From: Nitrospina sp.
GTDB taxonomy: Bacteria; Nitrospinota; Nitrospinia; Nitrospinales; VA-1
NCBI GenBank assembly: GCA_018653085.1
Contig: JABIAY010000047.1
Location: 1-38,404 of the forward strand
Length of the DNA stretch: 38,404 nt
Direction: 5' to 3'
Notes under the pieces: model-generated
What the model was told of the DNA's origin: nothing
The model's input: only the letters and a program-made list of their open reading frames with translations
Databases searched by the model: none
Position numbers and translations under genes: made by a program
Shown: positions 8,840 through 16,009 of the stretch, in pieces
How positions within the stretch are numbered: position 1 is the stretch's first letter
How the letters are laid out: each line of letters begins with the position of its first letter

Positions 8840-8878
8840 GAAAAAAGGTTCCCACTAATTTGCAGGAGAGTATCTAGC

Positions 8879-9079
8879 ATGGCTCAAGGAAAAGTAAAGT
8901 GGTTTAACGAAAGCAAAGGTTATGGTTTTATCGAGTCCGATGATGGGGAAGATTGTTTTGTTCATTTTTCAGAAATTCAAAGCGATGGCTTCAAAACTCT
9001 CCACGAAGGCCAGGCCGTGGAATTTGAAAAAACCATGGGCCAAAAAGGACCCCAGGCTTCAAAAGTTATTCCCAAATAA
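8879..9079 (+). CDS. csp: cold-shock domain protein
   Basis: 66 aa, the normal length for a CspA-type single cold-shock domain. RNP1 (KGYGFIE, about residues 14-20) and RNP2 (CFVHFSEI, about 27-34) are intact, preceded by the KVKWFN signature. It binds single-stranded nucleic acid and acts as an RNA chaperone in the cytoplasm. The true start is the ATG at 8879 with AGGAG 10 nt upstream; a longer frame from 8738 runs through the leader and should be ignored. It is preceded by a structured leader and followed by a 9-bp stem-loop, so it may be a self-contained unit. Confidence 0.95.
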   Translation: MAQGKVKWFNESKGYGFIESDDGEDCFVHFSEIQSDGFKTLHEGQAVEFEKTMGQKGPQASKVIPK

Positions 9080-9100
9080 AACAAACGTAAATGTCTTTCT

Positions 9101-9124
9101 CCGGCAGAGTTTTTGCTCTGCCGG
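9101..9124 (+). terminator. stem-loop downstream of csp
   Basis: CCGGCAGAG (9101-9109) and CTCTGCCGG (9116-9124) form a perfect 9-bp GC-rich stem with a 6-nt T-rich loop, 21 nt after the csp stop. The T tract after it is poor, so it may be a weak terminator or a 3'-end-stabilising hairpin that lets some transcription reach the next gene. Confidence 0.6.
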
Positions 9125-9179
9125 TCAGGTTTGACCACCAATCCACCGCGCACGTAACCCATTGAAATGAGGGCATTTA

Positions 9180-9365
9180 ATGCATGAAGTAAAAGTTTAT
9201 GATAGTTCAGGAAAGTTGAAAAAAGTAATTTCCGTTAAAGCCCTAACCAAAAGGTCTGACCAGCAAATCAATTCCCCCTCCTTGTATATCAAGAAAGGGC
9301 GTAAGGCAAAACCTTCCGTCAAAGTATTAGATAATAAGGACCTCAAGTCCGCTCAAGCACAATAA
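9180..9365 (+). CDS. orphan 61-aa basic protein, unknown function
   Basis: A short lysine-rich protein (61 aa, strongly basic, no cysteine, no membrane segment). It starts with a beta-like MHEVKVYDSSGKLKKVISVKAL segment, has a central KRSDQQINSPSLYIKKGRKAKPS and ends in Ala/Gln. GAGGG lies 6-8 nt before the ATG. A strong hairpin follows 5 nt after the stop. The composition would suit a nucleic-acid-binding or ribosome-associated small protein. It lies between csp and a RiPP-type radical SAM enzyme; it could be a precursor or partner of either, but the basic, cysteine-free sequence does not look like a typical RiPP precursor. I do not recognise it. Confidence 0.7.
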   Translation: MHEVKVYDSSGKLKKVISVKALTKRSDQQINSPSLYIKKGRKAKPSVKVLDNKDLKSAQAQ

Positions 9366-9370
9366 GATTT

Positions 9371-9419
9371 GGGGCTCCTTTCGCATAGATATCAGTAAGC
9401 GAAGGAGCCCCACTGTTTT
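9371..9419 (+). terminator. intrinsic terminator after the 61-aa gene
   Basis: GGGGCTCCTTTCGC (9371-9384) pairs with GCGAAGGAGCCCC (9399-9411), 13 bp with one bulged T, around a 14-nt loop. The following tract ACTGTTTTA is moderately T-rich. Position 5 nt after the stop codon fits a terminator, so the downstream radical SAM gene needs its own promoter. Confidence 0.85.
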
Positions 9420-9526
9420 ATCCAGAACGCCCCCGTCTCAATCCGCACGCCAATTCTGCCGCGAAAATCTGTTTTTCACAGGCCGGCCCCTTTTCTGATC
9501 TGATTTTTATGATGGATCAACACCTT

Positions 9527-9543
9527 GTTATTGATACAATAAC
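9527..9543. promoter_or_regulatory. dyad operator-like element at the radical SAM start
   Basis: GTTATTG and CAATAAC are perfect 7-bp inverted repeats separated by ATA, ending 3 nt before the start codon at 9547. As DNA this is an operator-like palindrome; as RNA it would form a hairpin over the translation initiation site, where no clear Shine-Dalgarno is seen. Confidence 0.5.
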
Positions 9544-9546
9544 GCC

Positions 9547-11388
9547 ATGCCTTTGAAAATCGCATTGATCAATATGCCCTTCGGGTTTCATATCTACCCG
9601 TCCATCCAATTGGGAACACTCTCGACCTTGCTGAAAACCCACGGTTGCGAGGTAAAAAGCCACTACCTGAACCTTCATTTTGCACATCAGCTCGGCCTGC
9701 CGGTTTACAACCAACTCTGTGAAAAAAGGTTCCTGATTGGCGAATGGCTATTTTCGCACCCTCTGTTTGGGGACAATGCCAGGAATCAGGATTATATAAA
9801 CCATTTCAATCCGCATATTGAAGAGGTTTGCCGTTCCATTGAACGCCCCAAGGAGTATCTAGTCGATGTAAAAACCAAAATGGTTCCCGAATTTCTTCAA
9901 TGGTCCCGGGATGCCTGCGACTGGGGAGCCTTTGATGTCGTGGGCTTTTCCTCGACATTCAACCAAAACGTTGCCAGCCTGACCCTGGCTAAATTGATCA
10001 AGGAAAAATACCCCCATGTAAAAATCCTGTTTGGCGGGTCCAATTTTGAATCCGATATGGGATTGGAATATTTTCGCGTGTTTCCATGGATCGATTACGT
10101 TGTGCCTGGGGAAGCGGAAGATATATTGCCACAACTGGTCAAATACTTTGAGCACGGAGGGCCTGTTCCACGGGGTGTGGTTCACCGCTGTGAAGGAGAA
10201 GTGCTCTATGAGAAACCCGAGGCTATGTTCGGCAGCTTTGAGGATTACGCGGCTCCTGATTACGACGAGTTTTTCGACCAGTTGCGGGAAATCGACCCTC
10301 AATCTTCTTTACTGGAAAACCCGGTAATACTTTATGAAACGGCGCGAGGTTGCTGGTGGGGAGAGAAACATCACTGTACTTTTTGCGGCTTGAACGCCAG
10401 CACCATGAAATTTCGGGCCAAATCCATCAAGCAGGTCCACACCGACCTCGCCCAGCTTTCAAAAAAATACGACTCCTTTCGCTTCCGCCTGGTCGATAAC
10501 ATCCTGGAAATGAAATATGTCGATGGGGTTTTTGGCGAGCTGGCTGAAAACAACTATGACCTGCATTTTTTTATAGAAGTCAAAAGCAACCTGACCAAAA
10601 AACAAATCAAAACTCTGGCAGAGGGCGGAGCAAAAGTGATTCAGCCAGGAATCGAGAGTTTCAGCCTGAATCAATTGCGGCAAATGGATAAGGGCGTCCG
10701 GCCCCTGCAGAATATTCTCTGCATGAAATGGGCAATGTACTATGGCATTGAAATCAACTGGAACATCCTGATCGGGTTTCCCGGCGAGGCCGATGACGAT
10801 TATCGACAGCAAATCGACCTGATCAAACTACTGTTTCATCTGCCACCGCCCGAGTGTGTCGGCAACCTGTGGCTCGAAAGGTTCAGCCCCTATTTCATGC
10901 GACCGGAAGAATACGGAATAAAAATCACGGCACCGGGAGAGGCCTACCCCTACGTTTACGACCATCCTGATGTTGACCACTTAAAAATCGCTTATGATTT
11001 TGAATTTGAAACCAGCAACAACATTGACCCGAAACTGAAGCAGGAATTATTTCAAACAGCTGAAGAGTGGAAACAAAGGCACCAGTCGGAACAACTACCT
11101 TTCCTGATTTTTACCAAGTCCATGGATTTCGTGACTGTTTATGACGGCAGGTCGCTGGAATCCGTCAAAACCAGGCTGGAAGGACCGCATGCATGGGCAT
11201 TCATTTTTTGCAATGAGGCACCCAAATCCCTGGAACATATTCACGAACATCTCAGGCAGAAAATTGGGCAAGAGCCGGAAGAGGGTCTGACAGAAAACAC
11301 CATCGCGTTTCTTGAAGAAAAGGGATTCCTATACGGAGAACGCGGCAAATACCTGAATCTGGCACTTCCGCATAACGCCAATCTTTAG
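9547..11388 (+). CDS. B12-binding radical SAM enzyme, RiPP maturation family 1 type
   Basis: 613 aa. Residues 1-200 form a B12-binding-like Rossmann domain (IALINMPFGFHIYPSIQLGTLSTLL; later VVGFSSTFNQNVASL and ILFGGSNFE). The radical SAM motif is RGCWWGEKHHCTFCGLN with C269, C277 and C280, that is CX7CX2C instead of the usual CX3CX2C. That spacing and the WWGxKHHCTFCGLN signature are characteristic of the RiPP-maturation radical SAM protein 1 family. Residues 400-530 include NILIGFPGEADDDY, a typical partial TIM-barrel element. The C-terminus (550-613) is an extra wHTH-like tail. It should bind a 4Fe-4S cluster and SAM and modify a peptide, but no precursor is evident apart from the 61-aa gene upstream. 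The gene faces the HDOD gene convergently, 9 nt apart. Confidence 0.85.
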   Translation: MPLKIALINMPFGFHIYPSIQLGTLSTLLKTHGCEVKSHYLNLHFAHQLGLPVYNQLCEKRFLIGEWLFSHPLFGDNARNQDYINHFNPHIEEVCRSIERPKEYLVDVKTKMVPEFLQWSRDACDWGAFDVVGFSSTFNQNVASLTLAKLIKEKYPHVKILFGGSNFESDMGLEYFRVFPWIDYVVPGEAEDILPQLVKYFEHGGPVPRGVVHRCEGEVLYEKPEAMFGSFEDYAAPDYDEFFDQLREIDPQSSLLENPVILYETARGCWWGEKHHCTFCGLNASTMKFRAKSIKQVHTDLAQLSKKYDSFRFRLVDNILEMKYVDGVFGELAENNYDLHFFIEVKSNLTKKQIKTLAEGGAKVIQPGIESFSLNQLRQMDKGVRPLQNILCMKWAMYYGIEINWNILIGFPGEADDDYRQQIDLIKLLFHLPPPECVGNLWLERFSPYFMRPEEYGIKITAPGEAYPYVYDHPDVDHLKIAYDFEFETSNNIDPKLKQELFQTAEEWKQRHQSEQLPFLIFTKSMDFVTVYDGRSLESVKTRLEGPHAWAFIFCNEAPKSLEHIHEHLRQKIGQEPEEGLTENTIAFLEEKGFLYGERGKYLNLALPHNANL

Positions 11389-11397
11389 TTGCTGGAC

Positions 11398-12234
11398 TTA
11401 AAGGAAAGCGGCCATGGCGGCATCGAACTGCTCGTAAATCTCCTCTTCAAACTTTTCGATCGGCAACTCAGAAAACCCTAACTCTTTAAGAATTTTCGGT
11501 TTGACCGGATTAGCAATCGCCTCACCGCTGGTTCCGAGGTTCATTTCATCGACCATACTATCGGCCACATGGATGATCATGGCAATCAAGGGATGGTCTT
11601 TCGCTTTTTTGGGTCGGTGATGATAATACACGGGCTCATAAAGCAGTGAGGGCAGACCCCAGCCTCTGAGCAATCCCCCGCCGACTTTGGCATGGGTGGC
11701 ACCAAAAATTTCCAGCTCGACATTAAATAAATTTTCTTTTTTATCTTTGCAACGCGCTAATATTTTTTCCGCTTCTTCCGGAAATTTTTTGTAAATAATA
11801 AGACTTCCAATATCATGAAGCATCCCCGCCAGATAATAACTCTCCAGATTGCTCTCGCCATGCCAGTCGGCAATGATCTTCGCCGTTACCCCGCAGGCAA
11901 TCGAGTGCTTCCAGAAAAGATCCATGCTCACCAGATGTTCAGGAATATCGGGGAATTGCTCCGTTACCGATGTCGCCAGAACCAGTTCCGTTAGTTGTTC
12001 CGTGCCGATAACTCCCAAAGCATGGGTGATGGTATCGACCTCACTCTCCAGCCCGTAAAAGGAGCTGTTGACAATTTTCAACAAACGCGCGGCGAGGGCA
12101 GGATCACCCCCGATAATTGCGGAAAACTCCTTGAAAGAACTCATCGGGTCTTCAAGCGTTTTCTTCAACTTGATATATACATGTGGAGGCGAAACCACCC
12201 AGTCTTTAATCGCCTCCTGAATGTCTACTGCCAT
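11398..12234 (-). CDS. HDOD-domain signalling protein
   Basis: 278 aa, with an HDOD domain over most of the length: the N-terminal KLKKTLEDPMSSFKEFSAIIGGDPALAARLLKIVNSSFYG pattern, then ITHALGVIGTEQLTELVL, and an HDIG pair in AGMLHDIGSL near residue 140, followed by VGGGLLRGWGLP and YYHHRP. HDOD proteins are non-catalytic HD relatives that act in two-component, biofilm or chemotaxis-type signalling. No receiver, GGDEF or EAL domain is attached, so it is a stand-alone HDOD protein. The start at 12234 has AGGAAGG at good distance. It is convergent with the radical SAM gene and followed on the same strand by none; upstream lies a small secreted-protein gene. Confidence 0.9.
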   Translation of the reverse strand: MAVDIQEAIKDWVVSPPHVYIKLKKTLEDPMSSFKEFSAIIGGDPALAARLLKIVNSSFYGLESEVDTITHALGVIGTEQLTELVLATSVTEQFPDIPEHLVSMDLFWKHSIACGVTAKIIADWHGESNLESYYLAGMLHDIGSLIIYKKFPEEAEKILARCKDKKENLFNVELEIFGATHAKVGGGLLRGWGLPSLLYEPVYYHHRPKKAKDHPLIAMIIHVADSMVDEMNLGTSGEAIANPVKPKILKELGFSELPIEKFEEEIYEQFDAAMAAFL

Positions 12235-12311
12235 ATCAACCTTCCTTTCATGCCACGACCCTGAATTTGTACCCTTGCCTCCGAATTGTCAATATTTTCT
12301 TGACCGTCCCC

Positions 12312-12800
12312 TCAATCCGCCTTTCCACCCAGGGGAAATCGCCACTCTTTAACCAGCACCGGGGCACCCTGTGGATCGAGGTAGCCCTCCACAATCATCA
12401 TCTGGCGTTCATCATCACCACGCACCACCACTTGCTGGCCCTTATCCATGTCAGGCTTGTCGGGCACCAGAGAAACACCTGAAGGAAGAAAGGGCATTCC
12501 TGTCTTTTGAATCATTTTTTCTTCCTCCCGGCTAAACTCTCCTCCTCCTTCAACAGGCGGCCATATCGCCGAACCTATCGGAGAGAATACCCATGCGACA
12601 AACTGCTCCGGCCTTCCCTCGGGGTGAATGTACGTGAATGCCGAACGTTGCAACTGATGCTCGGCCGACATATAACGCACAACGCGGATCGCCTTGTTCA
12701 ATTCAGGATACTCCTTGGATCCATAATCCATGTACAACAAGGGCAAAACCATCATTATACCCAATGCGACCCATACATATAATTTCCCAAAATGTTTCAT
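12312..12800 (-). CDS. hypothetical single-pass or secreted protein
   Basis: 162 aa with one N-terminal hydrophobic segment (KLYVWVALGIMMVLPLLYMDYG), probably an uncleaved anchor or signal. The rest is hydrophilic: a helical YPELNKAIRVVRYMSAEHQLQ, a proline/glycine-rich stretch (PPVEGGGEFSREEEKM) and a beta-like end (QQVVVRGDDERQMMIVEGYLDPQGAPVLVKEWRFPL). No cysteine motif or catalytic pattern is seen and I cannot assign a family. It reads away from the COG0523 gene with 127 nt between, and 77 nt separate it from the HDOD gene downstream, so the two may be one transcript. Confidence 0.65.
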   Translation of the reverse strand: MKHFGKLYVWVALGIMMVLPLLYMDYGSKEYPELNKAIRVVRYMSAEHQLQRSAFTYIHPEGRPEQFVAWVFSPIGSAIWPPVEGGGEFSREEEKMIQKTGMPFLPSGVSLVPDKPDMDKGQQVVVRGDDERQMMIVEGYLDPQGAPVLVKEWRFPLGGKAD

Positions 12801-12863
12801 AAAAGGTCCACTAAAATTGCCTCTAAACCCTTATGGGGTTTTTGGAATTAAACCCTTCTCCAG

Positions 12864-12878
12864 TGCTATAATATAGCC
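12864..12878 (+). promoter_or_regulatory. TATAAT promoter element inside a Zur-like dyad
   Basis: The 15-mer TGCTATAATATAGCC contains the perfect dyad GCTATA-A-TATAGC (12865-12877) and a perfect -10 hexamer TATAAT (12867-12872). It differs from the enterobacterial Zur core (TGTTATANTATAACA) at few positions, two of them symmetric. It lies 49 nt before the start of a COG0523 GTPase whose zinc-linked relatives are Zur-repressed. A weak -35 (TTGGAA, 12842-12847) stands 19 nt upstream. Confidence 0.5.
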
Positions 12879-12927
12879 TATAAGGTAGGTTAATTGGCAA
12901 ATCCCTTCTGTCAAAAGCGGAAACATC

Positions 12928-13896
12928 ATGAATTCGTCAGAAAACTTCAACACACTTCCGGTAACGCTGCTTGCCGGTTTTCTAGGTTCCGGAAAAACCA
13001 CGCTCCTGAATTATATTCTAAAGCAAAATCATGGAAAACGAATCGCCGTAATCGAAAATGAATTCGGGGAAATAAGCATTGATTCTGAATTTGTTATCGG
13101 AGCCGATGAGGATATATTTGAAATGAGTAACGGTTGCATCTGTTGCTCCATCCGTGGCGATCTGATTGAAACCCTGAACCGACTTTTGAAGCGACAGCAA
13201 AAATTTGATTATATCTTGATTGAAAGCACCGGTCTTGCCAGTTCCGGCCCGATCGCCCAGGCCTTCCTGGTTGAAGATGAAGTCTCTAAATCCTTATCCC
13301 TGGATGGAATTGTTACGCTGGTTGACGCAAAACATATCTCGAACAATTTGAATGAGCAGGAAGTCGTCTGGGAGCAAATCGCTTTTGCCAACGTCATTCT
13401 TTTGAACAAGGCTGACCTGGTAACCGAACCGGAAATGGAAAAACTGGAGAAACAGATACATCAGATCAACCCCACAGCAAAAACCCATAAAACCACCAAT
13501 GCGGTAGTTGACTTGAATCAAATATTAGATATTGGTGGATTCGATCTAAAAACTGCATTAGAGACAGCTACCTTCGACACACACCACCACGAAACCGATG
13601 AGGAAATTTCTTCGGTCTCGCTTTCTTTTCCGGGTCATGTCGACCCGGACCGCCTAAATCTGTGGCTCCAAATGCTACTGATCCAGGAGGGCATGAATGT
13701 CTTTCGGGCTAAAGGAATTTTGAATGTTGAAGGTTCTTCAGAACGATACCTTTTTCAAAGTGTTTATATGATGTTTGAGGGCCGGTTTGATAAGCCCTGG
13801 GGGTCAAACTCCCCTCTTAACAAAATGGTGTTCATCGGCCAGAACCTGAATTCCCAGAGGCTGGAAGAAAGCCTGAAAAACTTTGCGGCGGCCTGA
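12928..13896 (+). CDS. COG0523 (CobW-like) P-loop GTPase, putative metallochaperone
   Basis: 322 aa. The Walker A/G1 motif is GFLGSGKTT (17-25). The family hallmark CXCC is present as C70-I-C72-C73 in SNGCICCSIRGD. The switch region IENEFGEISIDSE and the G4-type LLNKADL (about 159-164) are intact. A short HHHE (around residue 215-220) sits between the GTPase and the C-terminal CobW_C domain (about 225-322). Members deliver zinc, cobalt or iron to client enzymes in a GTP-dependent way. The Zur-like palindrome just upstream favours zinc, but no client gene or zinc transporter is adjacent. A pentapeptide-repeat gene follows 37 nt downstream. Confidence 0.9.
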   Translation: MNSSENFNTLPVTLLAGFLGSGKTTLLNYILKQNHGKRIAVIENEFGEISIDSEFVIGADEDIFEMSNGCICCSIRGDLIETLNRLLKRQQKFDYILIESTGLASSGPIAQAFLVEDEVSKSLSLDGIVTLVDAKHISNNLNEQEVVWEQIAFANVILLNKADLVTEPEMEKLEKQIHQINPTAKTHKTTNAVVDLNQILDIGGFDLKTALETATFDTHHHETDEEISSVSLSFPGHVDPDRLNLWLQMLLIQEGMNVFRAKGILNVEGSSERYLFQSVYMMFEGRFDKPWGSNSPLNKMVFIGQNLNSQRLEESLKNFAAA

Positions 13897-13933
13897 TGGT
13901 TGCGATTGCCCCCTTTTAAATTTATAAACACTC

Positions 13934-14638
13934 ATGGCAGAAGAAACCCAACCAGAATCTGGTGAGTCCCAGGAACTTGAACTCAGCGAAGCAGAGGTCA
14001 AAGAACTTAAACGCCTGGAAGCCAAGAAAAATGCCGAGCAAAAAAAGGTGCTCGACTCCAAGGACAATCTTTTTGGGGCGGTTCTGGCTGATTTGGATCT
14101 GGCAGGGCTGGATTTACACGATGCTAAAATGGCAAAGGCAAACCTCAACAACACAAACCTGAGCGGGGCCAATTTGAGTAATGCGAATTTCATCGAAGCG
14201 GACCTGACAGAAGCCAACCTGTCAAGGGCCGACCTGCATGATGCCTATTTTGCCGACGGCCAATTGATCGCAACGGATTTTACCGAAGCAGACCTTCGCT
14301 GGGCAGATTTTAGTTGGGCCGTTGTAAGCGAAGCCACATTCAATGAAGCAAACTTGATGGAAGCCGACTTTACCGAAGCCACCTTGGCCGCCTCCGACTT
14401 TACCAAGGCCAATATGACAGGCGCAAATTTTGATCAGGCAAACCTGATTGATGCCCGCTTGAACGGAGTCGACCTATCCAAGGTGCTGAACCTCACCCCG
14501 GAACAAGTCGAGTCCGCCGAAATCGACAGGGCCACCGAATTTCCGCCCTATCTCGAAGTAACCTGGGAAGGAAAGGATGACTTCAAGGTGAAAAAAGTGA
14601 TTGAGAAAAAAACCAAGCGAAAAAAAGCTAAAAAATAA
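13934..14638 (+). CDS. pentapeptide-repeat protein with charged tails
   Basis: 234 aa. A charged helical N-terminus (1-45, rich in Glu and Lys) is followed by about 25 pentapeptide units of A(D/N)LxX type (about residues 46-180: LADLDLAGLDLHDAKMAKANL...). These form a right-handed quadrilateral beta helix. The C-terminus ends in a lysine-rich tail (KKVIEKKTKRKKAKK). Pentapeptide proteins act as DNA mimics or scaffolds; the acidic repeat plus basic tail gives no clear choice here. The gene directly follows the COG0523 gene (37 nt), so they may share a transcript, but no known link between the two families explains this. Confidence 0.9.
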   Translation: MAEETQPESGESQELELSEAEVKELKRLEAKKNAEQKKVLDSKDNLFGAVLADLDLAGLDLHDAKMAKANLNNTNLSGANLSNANFIEADLTEANLSRADLHDAYFADGQLIATDFTEADLRWADFSWAVVSEATFNEANLMEADFTEATLAASDFTKANMTGANFDQANLIDARLNGVDLSKVLNLTPEQVESAEIDRATEFPPYLEVTWEGKDDFKVKKVIEKKTKRKKAKK

Positions 14639-14684
14639 ATAGCCCTCGCCACAACAGGGTCTTGCTCTAAAGAAACCCTTCCTG

Positions 14685-14867
14685 TCAACTCTGCCCTCCT
14701 TCAAACTCAATTTCGCCATCTGCTCCGACTGCGTAGCTTATCTCTATCGGGCGGCAACAGACTTCGCAGTCCTCTATATATTCCTGGTTCGAAATCGATA
14801 AGTCCACGAGGACAGAAATGGTCTCGCCGCAATGGGGACAGTTAAAAAATTGCTCGTACTGTTCCAT
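14685..14867 (-). CDS. CPXCG-motif cysteine-rich small protein
   Basis: 60 aa from the ATG at 14867, with AGGA 9 nt before it; a GTG two codons earlier overlaps the stop of the CBS gene by one base and is an alternative start. It contains FNCPHCGETISVLVD and CEVCCRPIEI, matching the CPXCG small zinc-ribbon-like family (CxxC ... CxxC). The family is about this size, with zinc binding predicted and no assigned role. It follows a CBS-domain gene without a gap, so they are likely co-translated. Confidence 0.85.
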   Translation of the reverse strand: MEQYEQFFNCPHCGETISVLVDLSISNQEYIEDCEVCCRPIEISYAVGADGEIEFEGGQS

Positions 14868-14872
14868 ACCCA

Positions 14873-15265
14873 CTATTCCTGCATACGAAAATCTTTAGAA
14901 AAATAGGCAACCAGGTCTTTCACCGAAAGGATTCCCACTATTTTTTCCTCCTCCGTAACCACAAGATGTCTAATCTTGTTTTTATGCATAAAACGGTTCG
15001 CCTCCTCCACCGGCAGATAACAGTCCAGTGAAAGGATAGGGCTGGTCATGATTTCCGAAACCAGCGTGGCTTCAGCATCCAAGCCCTTTCCAAGTACCTT
15101 GCGAGTCAGGTCCGTTTCAGTCGCAATACCTACATACTCTTCAAATTCTTTCACCAGCACAGATCCAATGTTGTGCGCCACCATGAACTGGGCGGCTTCC
15201 TGAACAGAAGATTCTAAATCTATACTCAGAATGGGAGATATCATATAATCGGCTATTTCATCCAT
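14873..15265 (-). CDS. tandem CBS-domain protein
   Basis: 130 aa from the ATG at 15265, which has GGAG 6-8 nt upstream. The frame continues to a GTG at 15367, but that extension has no ribosome site; I prefer the shorter start. Two CBS motifs fill it: MISPILSIDLESSVQEAAQFMVAHNIGSVLVKEFEEYVGIATETDLTRK (first) and MTSPILSLDCYLPVEEANRFMHKNKIRHLVVTEEEKIVGILSVKDLVAYF (second). A CBS pair binds adenosine nucleotides or S-adenosylmethionine and regulates partners. No catalytic domain is attached, so it is a stand-alone sensor. It overlaps the small CPXCG gene. Confidence 0.9.
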   Translation of the reverse strand: MDEIADYMISPILSIDLESSVQEAAQFMVAHNIGSVLVKEFEEYVGIATETDLTRKVLGKGLDAEATLVSEIMTSPILSLDCYLPVEEANRFMHKNKIRHLVVTEEEKIVGILSVKDLVAYFSKDFRMQE

Positions 15266-15523
15266 GTTTCTCTCCTTCTTTTGCAAAGTTTTAAGATCAT
15301 GAAGAAGCTGATCGCTGTCCATAATTCTTGGATGCCCGGTGAGTGCCGGAGATTCACTCATCCACACTTTTTTATGGTGCTAAAATATTTTGAAAACTGA
15401 GGAAGCAAACGACAGGAAAAGGCGAGATACAACTCATGGAATGTAAAGGAGTTATTGATTCATCGGATTTTTGCTATAAAATCCATGCGTCAACAGGAAA
15501 ACCCCTGACCTGGAAAAAAGTCC

Positions 15524-15988
15524 ATGCCACATGAGCTAAATGTCGTTTTAGTGGAACCGGAAATTCCCATGAATACAGGAACGATTGGGAGGTTGTGCCT
15601 TGCAACCCAAAGCACCCTGCACCTGATAGAACCGCTGGGGTTCGAAATCAGCGACAGCCAGCTTAAACGGGCAGGTCTGGATTACTGGAAACATGTAAAT
15701 GTCAAAACCTATCCCAACCTTGAAACGTTTCTACAGAAAATCCCTCAATCCGCCCAAAAGATATTTTTCTCCACCAAAGGGGAGAAAGATCTTTTCCAGC
15801 ATAAATTCCAACCGGGGGCCTATCTGTTTTTTGGCAGTGAAACCCGCGGGCTCCCGCAAAACCTCATTCAGTCAAACAAGGAGCAGACATATCGCGTTCC
15901 CCAGTACGATGACCGGGGGCGGTCTATCAATATCGCCAACACTGTGAGCATAGTCATTTATGAGGCCATCCGGCAACTGGGAGTCTAA
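15524..15988 (+). CDS. trmL: tRNA (cytidine/uridine-34-2'-O)-methyltransferase
   Basis: 154 aa, the normal SPOUT length for TrmL. Motifs seen are VEPEIPMNTGTIGRLC (N-terminal SAM/tRNA region), LFFGSETRGLP (motif 2) and SINIANTVSIVIYEAIRQL (C-terminal trefoil knot). It methylates the wobble base of tRNA-Leu isoacceptors. It is expected to act as a cytosolic dimer. Start at 15524; upstream, a 32-codon frame (15436-15534) overlaps it but is unproven. The gene runs toward the STAS-like gene, 21 nt apart. Confidence 0.93.
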   Translation: MPHELNVVLVEPEIPMNTGTIGRLCLATQSTLHLIEPLGFEISDSQLKRAGLDYWKHVNVKTYPNLETFLQKIPQSAQKIFFSTKGEKDLFQHKFQPGAYLFFGSETRGLPQNLIQSNKEQTYRVPQYDDRGRSINIANTVSIVIYEAIRQLGV

Positions 15989-16009
15989 GCCGCAAACCTT
16001 TTTTTTATC

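Larger units (their letters stand above)
8331..8878. other. 548-nt intergenic region: start of two divergent transcripts and the csp leader
   Basis: No gene with coding signature is present. The left part must hold the promoter of the minus-strand glycosyltransferase operon. The right part is a long leader for the cold-shock gene with an intrinsic-terminator-like hairpin (8745-8778), a long-range inverted repeat (8778-8839) and a ribosome site AGGAG (8864-8868). A perfect DnaA-box sequence TTATCCACA occurs once (8553-8561). Runs of eight T's occur at 8686-8693 and 8771-8778. Confidence 0.7.

Noticed and set aside
8614..8880. 88-codon minus frame opposite the csp leader
   Set aside because: It covers the structured leader and the terminator on the other strand and has no ribosome site or family likeness.
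12825..12841. AAACCC/GGGTTT hairpin followed by T's, as a terminator
   Set aside because: Only 6 bp, and it lies between divergent genes where neither transcript should end.
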